In this document: positions 58,936 to 64,000 of the stretch, one piece after another
How positions within the stretch are numbered: the stretch's first letter is position 1
Layout: each line of letters opens with the position of its first letter
NCBI GenBank assembly: GCA_949130485.1
Contig: OX422183.1
Location: 16,822,420-16,886,419 of the forward strand
Direction: 5' to 3'
Length of the DNA stretch: 64,000 nt
From: Agelas oroides
Lineage: Eukaryota; Porifera; Demospongiae; Agelasida; Agelasidae
Position numbers and translations under genes: made by a program
The notes under the pieces: generated by a model
Databases searched by the model: none
What the model saw: the letters and a program-made list of their open reading frames with translations, nothing else
Told to the model about the DNA's origin: nothing

Positions 58936-60022
58936 CATTTAGCCCCATAAAGAGAAGGGTATGTACACATGCATACACCCTGAACACCAGTCTTGAACTG
59001 GACCATTCTGAGTCTATTCAAACACTGCATGGATGATCCTAGTGTATATGACACAACATTACATGCATGGCGCATGGGTAAAATTAATACACCTGCTGAG
59101 TCACTTAGTCAATGCTCATGGTTGTATAGTTTGCTCCCCTACTAGCCCCATTCCTGTTGGCTAAACACATACATATGGTACATGTTGTAACCATTGTGAC
59201 TGTAACTGGGGCAACTCAATTTGTCATCCAAATATAATGGCCTTCCTAGCCTTGTCCCCAGTCCCTCCTCCCCTGGGGATGAGGTTATGGCCTTCCCTGC
59301 CTCCAGTGTTTGATTTCTTGCATCAACACAATACTGAAGGCAGTGAAGGCCTGGGTACAAGACTATCACTTGAACTCAGACCGTCTGATTTGCAATTCTT
59401 TGCACTAAAACTTTCCTTTGAAAGGAAAGTTTTAGCGGATAAAATTTGCATGGTTGTGGGTCAAAAAACCACCCCTACTATCAGTAAGTTGATCACAGTA
59501 ATGTTACATAATGTGGTATCCACGGTACTTTGTAATGCATGCATATGCATGTTATGCAGGCACTGCCAAACAAATGAATCATGACATCACATATCACATG
59601 GTTTCAATTGGGCAAGTAAACTTTTGCTGGTGTGAAGGATACATGTTGAGAACTGCCTATAAAGGGATGGTAGAAAGCCAAAAGAATGAGAGTAGAGCGC
59701 TAGCTTTTACTTTACATAACCCATCACTATAGCTCTAATTGCATTGCTCTATTAACTTAAATTTCTCATTTGCATGGCTTGAAGAAGCCCGAAAGCAAGG
59801 TAAGTAAATTAAATGTTATATTGACCATGAACTGTGGCAGAATTGTGGTCACTTCACACTAGTGTATGTGGGGTCACTCAGGTTCATCATACCTGTGCAA
59901 CAGTTATAACCCGGCGCTGTTCGCGTTTCTTTTTTGCCCTATACATATATCAAAATAACAATCAGTGGTCGAAATATAAGTAGCCAACTCAGTCACTTTT
60001 GTGACAAAGATTGAACCATGAA
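58936..60022. other. Spacer with two small palindromes
   Basis: It holds the foldback at 59248 and a near-perfect 31-bp palindrome at 59405-59435 (CTAAAACTTTCCTTT and its inverse around one G). No gene is supported. Confidence 0.45.
59248..59286. mobile_element. 39-bp foldback with 11-bp target duplication
   Basis: AGCCTTGTCCCCAG pairs with CTGGGGATGAGGTT. The flanks ATGGCCTTCCT and ATGGCCTTCCC agree at ten of eleven positions. Confidence 0.75.
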
Positions 60023-60938
60023 AAACAGAGTCAGACTGCAAAGCCTTTCAACAGGACATCAACAAAATAGTGAACTGGATCTCTGAAAACCATCTTACCA
60101 TTAACGTAGAGAAGACCAAATGCATGACCATCTCTAGACTAAGATCGACCATCCCTCTCCAAGTGGAAGTAAATGGACATCAAATTGAAGAAGTTATAAC
60201 TTTCAAGTACCTGGGTGTCTGGATTTCATCTGACCTAAGCTGGACTAAGCATATTGAAATTACTTGCTCCAAAGCCAGACGAGTTCTGGGATACATGTAC
60301 AGAATGTTTGCACCGTATTGCGAACCAGATACCATCATTTCATTATACAAATCCCAAGTCCTCCCCATCCTAGATTACGCTTCAGTCGTCTGGGAGCCAC
60401 ACTTGAAGAAAGACAAACTTTTATTAGAAGCTGTCCAGCTTCAGGCCACCAGGATGGCCAGCAGACAATGGAAAGAAAACGGTGTGTCATTAAATCAAAG
60501 ATTTGAGCTTCCAACATTAGAAAACAGACGTAAATATTTTAAACTATTACTTACTTACAAGTTTTTAAGTGGTTATACTTATTGTCACACAGGCTATTTT
60601 GTACAGCACCCTAATCCAAACCCTAGATTGTTTCATTCTAAATATATTGTTCAACCTTTTGCTAAGACTGAAGCTTATTATCATTCCTTTTTCACTGACT
60701 CTGTAAGACTATGGAACTCCTTACCAAATAGCATTGTTAATAGTCCATCAGTTCTGTCGTTTAAAACTGGTATTAGGTTGTATTTGTCCATTAATTAATA
60801 TGCTTCTATTTTTTCTTTTATTTCCGTATCCCTTTGTATTAGCAACTTGCTATTGGGATGCTTGTACCTGGTATTTTCTAAATTCCATGGTGTTTCAGTA
60901 AAAAAAACAAAAACAAAAACAAAAAAAAAAAAAAAACC
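60023..60938 (+). mobile_element. 5'-truncated non-LTR retrotransposon with A-rich tail
   Basis: Contains only the last part of an ORF2-like protein, then a short 3'UTR and an A-rich tail (AAAAAACAAAAACAAAAAC and a run of A) at 60900-60936. Truncation at the 5' end is usual for target-primed insertion. It is not the same family as the 18.6-kb LINE. Confidence 0.85.
60070..60798 (+). pseudogene. C-terminal part of a LINE reverse transcriptase
   Basis: The frame is open from just after a TGA near 60020 (reading KAFQQDINKIVNWISEN) to a TAA at 60796. Motifs ITFKYLGVWISSDLSW, LYKSQVLPILDYASVVWEPH and VRLWNSLPNSIV are the usual post-YADD and thumb region of CR1/L2/Jockey-like elements. The catalytic RT motifs and endonuclease are absent, so it cannot act. 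The remaining coding part has no internal stops, so the insertion is probably fairly young. The first codon is GTG and not a true start. Confidence 0.88.
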
Positions 60939-60948
60939 CTGTTACAGT

Positions 60949-62682
60949 TTAGCAATGACCATTTGGACAAGTCTTGCAATGTTCACAGTCCCACATGTGC
61001 TCCACCTTCGTCTGCAAATACAGCGAAGCACCTTGGTGCTGGGGCTTACTCCCCAAACCCATCTCTTTGGCTAAACCTTCGACCAAAAGGTCGTGCAATT
61101 GCATGCTCGGCCAAAAGAAACCCGTTGTGACCTGAGTGTTGCAGTTGAATTCAATCGCCCTCAAACTGTCACACTGAAGACAATGAACACAATGATTCAC
61201 ATGACGAAACATGGTGGCTGCACGTTCAAAACACTCCCTAGGTTCATCAAGCTTGAACTTGGCTTTGTAACGGTCAAAATCCCTTTTACCAACGAGATCG
61301 GTGTTATAACCCCAACCATGCCTTTTCGGCTTGTTCGCTGACTCTTCCGACCTCTTCCTTCGCTGTTCGTCTTCCAACTCCTTTTGGCGTTGCAACGACT
61401 GCATTTCCAAATTTTTTTCAGCTAATTTACGCTCTGCTTGAATACGCAATTGTTCTTCTCGTTCCGCTTCAACCCTCCTCTGTTCCGCTCTTTCCTCTGC
61501 AGCCCTTCTCTCTTCAGCTTCGCGTTCCTTTTCCCGTTGTTGACGCTGTAGTTCTTCTCGCTCTTTCTGCAACTCTTGCTGCGCTCGTTGTTCTCGTTCT
61601 TCGGCAGCCCTCTTCTGTTCCGCTTCGCGTTCCTTTTCCCGTTGTTGACACTGCAGTTCCTGTTCCTTTTTCTTCAACTCTTGCTGCGCTCGTTGTTCTC
61701 GTTCTTCGGCAGCCCTCTTCTGTTCCGCTTCGCGTTCCTTTTCCCGTTGTTGACGCTGCAGTTCTTGTTCCTTTTTCTTCAACTCTTGCTGCACTCGTTT
61801 CTCTCGTTCTTCCGCAGCCCACTTCTGTTCCGCTTCGCGTTCCTTTTCCCGTTGTTGACACTGCAGTTCCTGTTCCTTTTTCTTCAACTCTTGCTGCACT
61901 CGTTTCTCTCGTTCTTCCGCAGCCCTCTTCTGCTCCGCTTCGCGTTCCTTTTCCCGTTGTTGACGCTGCAGTTCTTGTTCCTTTTTCTTCAACTCTTGCT
62001 GCACTCGTTTTTCTCGTTCTTCCGCAGCCCTCTTCTGTTCCGCTTCGCGTTCCTTTTCCCGTTGTTGACGCTGCAGTTCTTGTTCCTTTTTCTTCAACTC
62101 TTGCTGCACTCGTTTCTCTCGTTCTTCCGCAGCCCACTTCTGTTCCGCTTCGCGTTCCTTTTCCCGTTGTTGACACTGCAGTTCCTGTTCCTTTTTCTTC
62201 AACTCTTGCTGCACTCGTTTCTCTCGTTCTTCCGCAGCCCTCTTCTGCTCCGCTTCGCGTTCCTTTTCCCGTTGTTGACGCTGCAGTTCTTGTTCCTTTT
62301 TCTTCAACTCTTGCTGCACTCGTTTTTCTCGTTCTTCCGCAGCCCTCTTCTGTTCCGCTTCGCGTTCCTTTTCCCGTTGTTGACGCTGCAGTTCTTCTTC
62401 CTTCAGTTTTCGCAACTGTTCGCGTTGCTGTTGTGCATGTTGCTGCAATTGAACTTCTTGTCGCTGCACTTCCTGCACTAGCTCTTCTTGCTGCAAGCGT
62501 GCACGTTTGGCGACAGGTTCTTTCAGTTCCTCGTTTTCAGTCCTCAATCGTTCATTCTCCTCCTTTAAACGTGCATTCTCCTCCTCTAACGTCGTCACTA
62601 CCCTGTTGAGCCATTCGTTGTTGTCTTGTAACTCGCGGCATTTACGCAACAATACGTCAAAATTCTCGCGATTGAATTTCAT
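60949..62682 (-). CDS. Coiled-coil protein with eight 35-residue repeats and Cys-rich tail
   Basis: Intronless minus-strand frame of 577 aa. I chose the ATG at 62682 (MKFNRENFDVLLRKC) because the frame upstream has no ATG. Residues about 10-60 form a leucine-heptad coiled coil. From about residue 100 come eight tandem 35-residue units (LQRQQREKEREAEQKRAAE, then EREKRVQQELKKKEQE) and a partial ninth, predicted as one long charged helix. Unit variants run R, R, C/W, R, R, C/W, R, C, showing a three-unit (315-bp) higher-order step. The tail (about 454-577) is globular-looking, with CVHCLQC near 498 and CEHCKTC near 566 before the final NGHC, a likely zinc site. No known family is recognised; a scaffold or filament-like role is a guess. 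A LINE tail sits 11 bp beyond the stop. Confidence 0.75.
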   Translation of the reverse strand: MKFNRENFDVLLRKCRELQDNNEWLNRVVTTLEEENARLKEENERLRTENEELKEPVAKRARLQQEELVQEVQRQEVQLQQHAQQQREQLRKLKEEELQRQQREKEREAEQKRAAEEREKRVQQELKKKEQELQRQQREKEREAEQKRAAEEREKRVQQELKKKEQELQCQQREKEREAEQKWAAEEREKRVQQELKKKEQELQRQQREKEREAEQKRAAEEREKRVQQELKKKEQELQRQQREKEREAEQKRAAEEREKRVQQELKKKEQELQCQQREKEREAEQKWAAEEREKRVQQELKKKEQELQRQQREKEREAEQKRAAEEREQRAQQELKKKEQELQCQQREKEREAEQKRAAEEREQRAQQELQKEREELQRQQREKEREAEERRAAEERAEQRRVEAEREEQLRIQAERKLAEKNLEMQSLQRQKELEDEQRRKRSEESANKPKRHGWGYNTDLVGKRDFDRYKAKFKLDEPRECFERAATMFRHVNHCVHCLQCDSLRAIEFNCNTQVTTGFFWPSMQLHDLLVEGLAKEMGLGSKPQHQGASLYLQTKVEHMWDCEHCKTCPNGHC

Positions 62683-63569
62683 GGCCTTGATGTACAAAAA
62701 TGCAACAAGGATAGTTTATTACATTCATAAATAAGCTGTCATTACCTTCAACCATGCACTCCTCCAACGGAATGGGCCCGAAAATCAGTTCTCGTTTTCA
62801 TCAAAGGTTCAAAGTCCAAAGGTGTATTTCATTGCAAAATTTGTTGTTATCATGTCTACGATACTAGAAGGAACTGATAACTGTGATGGGAATCTCTACG
62901 ATTTGAGTTACAGCGCTTAAGCTTCACACTGTCTATGTGCCCCTTCATCAGCAGCTCTAATCTTCCTCCAAAACCAATGGCTTGCATGCAGCCTTGCTCC
63001 TTCCTCAAATACTGATGAGTTACAGTAAGCACCATCAATAGTTTGATGTTTGTGGTTACTAAACTACGTAGACATTTGCAATAAATTGTATCAATATAAG
63101 ATACAATCATGATAGATTAACATGACTCCAAAAGCAACTTTATTATTAATTTATCATGGTTGTGGAAGCTTTAGAAACCCACCTGTCTAGGCTGCCACAT
63201 ATGCATGCAGTCTAGGATAGAAATTTATTATTGTGTTTGAAGCGCTGTATCACCAAAAACTATTGTTAAGAGAGGGGCTGATAGGCAGAAAACTATGCAG
63301 CATGTATGAGCCCCACACTAGTGAGGTTTGGTGTATTGATTGAGGAACATGATGCATGGTGTAGTATGATAGTAAGGTAGAAATGAGAACTTGATTGCAA
63401 CACCACAGCCTGATCAAAACGTTACAAAAGTTCTCGTTCCTGCCATGTGAAGTCCTATGATAATCATAATGTGGCACATATGGAACACTTGAACGAGGGA
63501 CAAGTTATAAATATGTACTTACGTCTACCAGTAGCTGTAGGGGTATAGTTCTATCTGCCAAAGCAATTT
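62683..63569. other. Upstream region of the coiled-coil gene
   Basis: No second gene is seen. GTAATGAC near 62746 and ACATCAAG near 62688 could bound a short 5'UTR intron on the minus strand. The start site is unknown. Confidence 0.4.
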
Positions 63570-63950
63570 CAGTGGCAGATTTAGGGGGGGTAAGGGGGGT
63601 GCAAATGCACCCCCCTTTGGCGGCTAGTAATGTATTTTTGCATATATTCATAACTGCACGAGTCCATCAAATGATTATGCAGCAGTGGCATGCAGCAACA
63701 AAAACCAGGCACAGTTACACACTCACGTATCAGTTCCTTACTGATATCCAAACTTTGACTATAGGCCTAGAGTTCTCCAGCGCTAGACAAGTCATCTTGT
63801 CTAACTTCAATACTCAGGTCAGACAGTAATTATGCGTGTCATGAATGCATTCACATGACCGAAAGTGGGCGTGACAACCCAAAAATTTTCAACTGCGCTT
63901 CGCGCGCCAGTGGCTGAACCCCCCTTTCTAAATTTCTAAATCCGCCACTG
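63570..63950. mobile_element. hAT-like MITE, CAGTGGCAGATTTAG ends
   Basis: CAGTGGCAGATTTAGGGGGG at the left is matched inverted by AAATCCGCCACTG at the right, with CCCCCCTTT/AAGGGGGG near both ends. AATTT borders both sides. It is non-coding; the 85-aa ORF inside is chance. Confidence 0.7.
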
Positions 63951-64000
63951 AATTTTGTCTATGCCCATGTCCATGTAAATTCTATGTGCCAGTATTTTAT

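Noticed and set aside
61576..62481. 301-aa Leu/Phe-rich plus-strand ORF and a 220-aa minus-strand ORF at 61514-62176
   Set aside because: Both are alternative frames of the 105-bp repeats of the coiled-coil gene; a unit divisible by three keeps all frames open.

Overview
This window looks like repeat-dense nuclear DNA of an animal. It has spliced genes with GT-AG introns, AT-rich spacers, non-LTR retrotransposons, many short inverted-repeat transposons and long GT microsatellites. A demosponge or another early-branching marine invertebrate is my best guess, from the style of the proteins and of the short palindromes beginning AGCCTCGTTCCCAGGC. The sequence alone does not prove this. No rRNA, tRNA, CRISPR array or bacterial-type operon was seen.

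Layout. 1-12250: layered MITEs, inverted repeats and dispersed repeats, plus one possible exon fragment near 4.7 kb. 12805-14253: an intact, single-exon AIG1/GIMAP-like GTPase with a Cys/His-rich module and a C-terminal coiled coil. 18613-22075: a degenerate endonuclease/reverse-transcriptase LINE with a palindromic foldback inserted in frame in its RT domain. 22080-27725: dispersed repeats and MITEs. 27729-45617: the main object of the window, a 17.9-kb CACTA (En/Spm) DNA transposon that appears complete. It has matching CACTAC ends, a TAG target duplication, inverted arrays of subterminal CATGAAA-type motifs and two head-to-head multi-exon genes. The minus-strand gene (7 exons, 981 aa) is a Tnp2-type transposase. 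The plus-strand gene (11 exons, 516 aa) is an unrecognised basic protein in the position of an accessory, TnpA-like factor. All proposed junctions keep frame. At least four smaller insertions and a 720-bp tandem duplication lie inside the element; the insertions sit only in introns, and the duplication copied one exon in frame. 47812-51715: a satellite of about 53 copies of a 74-bp unit with higher-order structure. 52.8-57.5 kb: GT microsatellites. 60023-60938: a 5'-truncated LINE. 60949-62682 (minus): an intronless coiled-coil protein with eight 35-residue repeats and a Cys-rich tail.

How the parts relate. The CACTA element carries what an autonomous element would be expected to need: ends, internal binding-site arrays, a transposase and a second protein that could recognise the arrays. 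Around it, one foldback family recurs across the window. The clearest copies are flanked by 11-bp target duplications, and a 568-bp copy may be the long form. I see just two convincing host genes, the GTPase and the coiled-coil protein. Short candidate exons at about 54.2 and 58.5 kb are weak.
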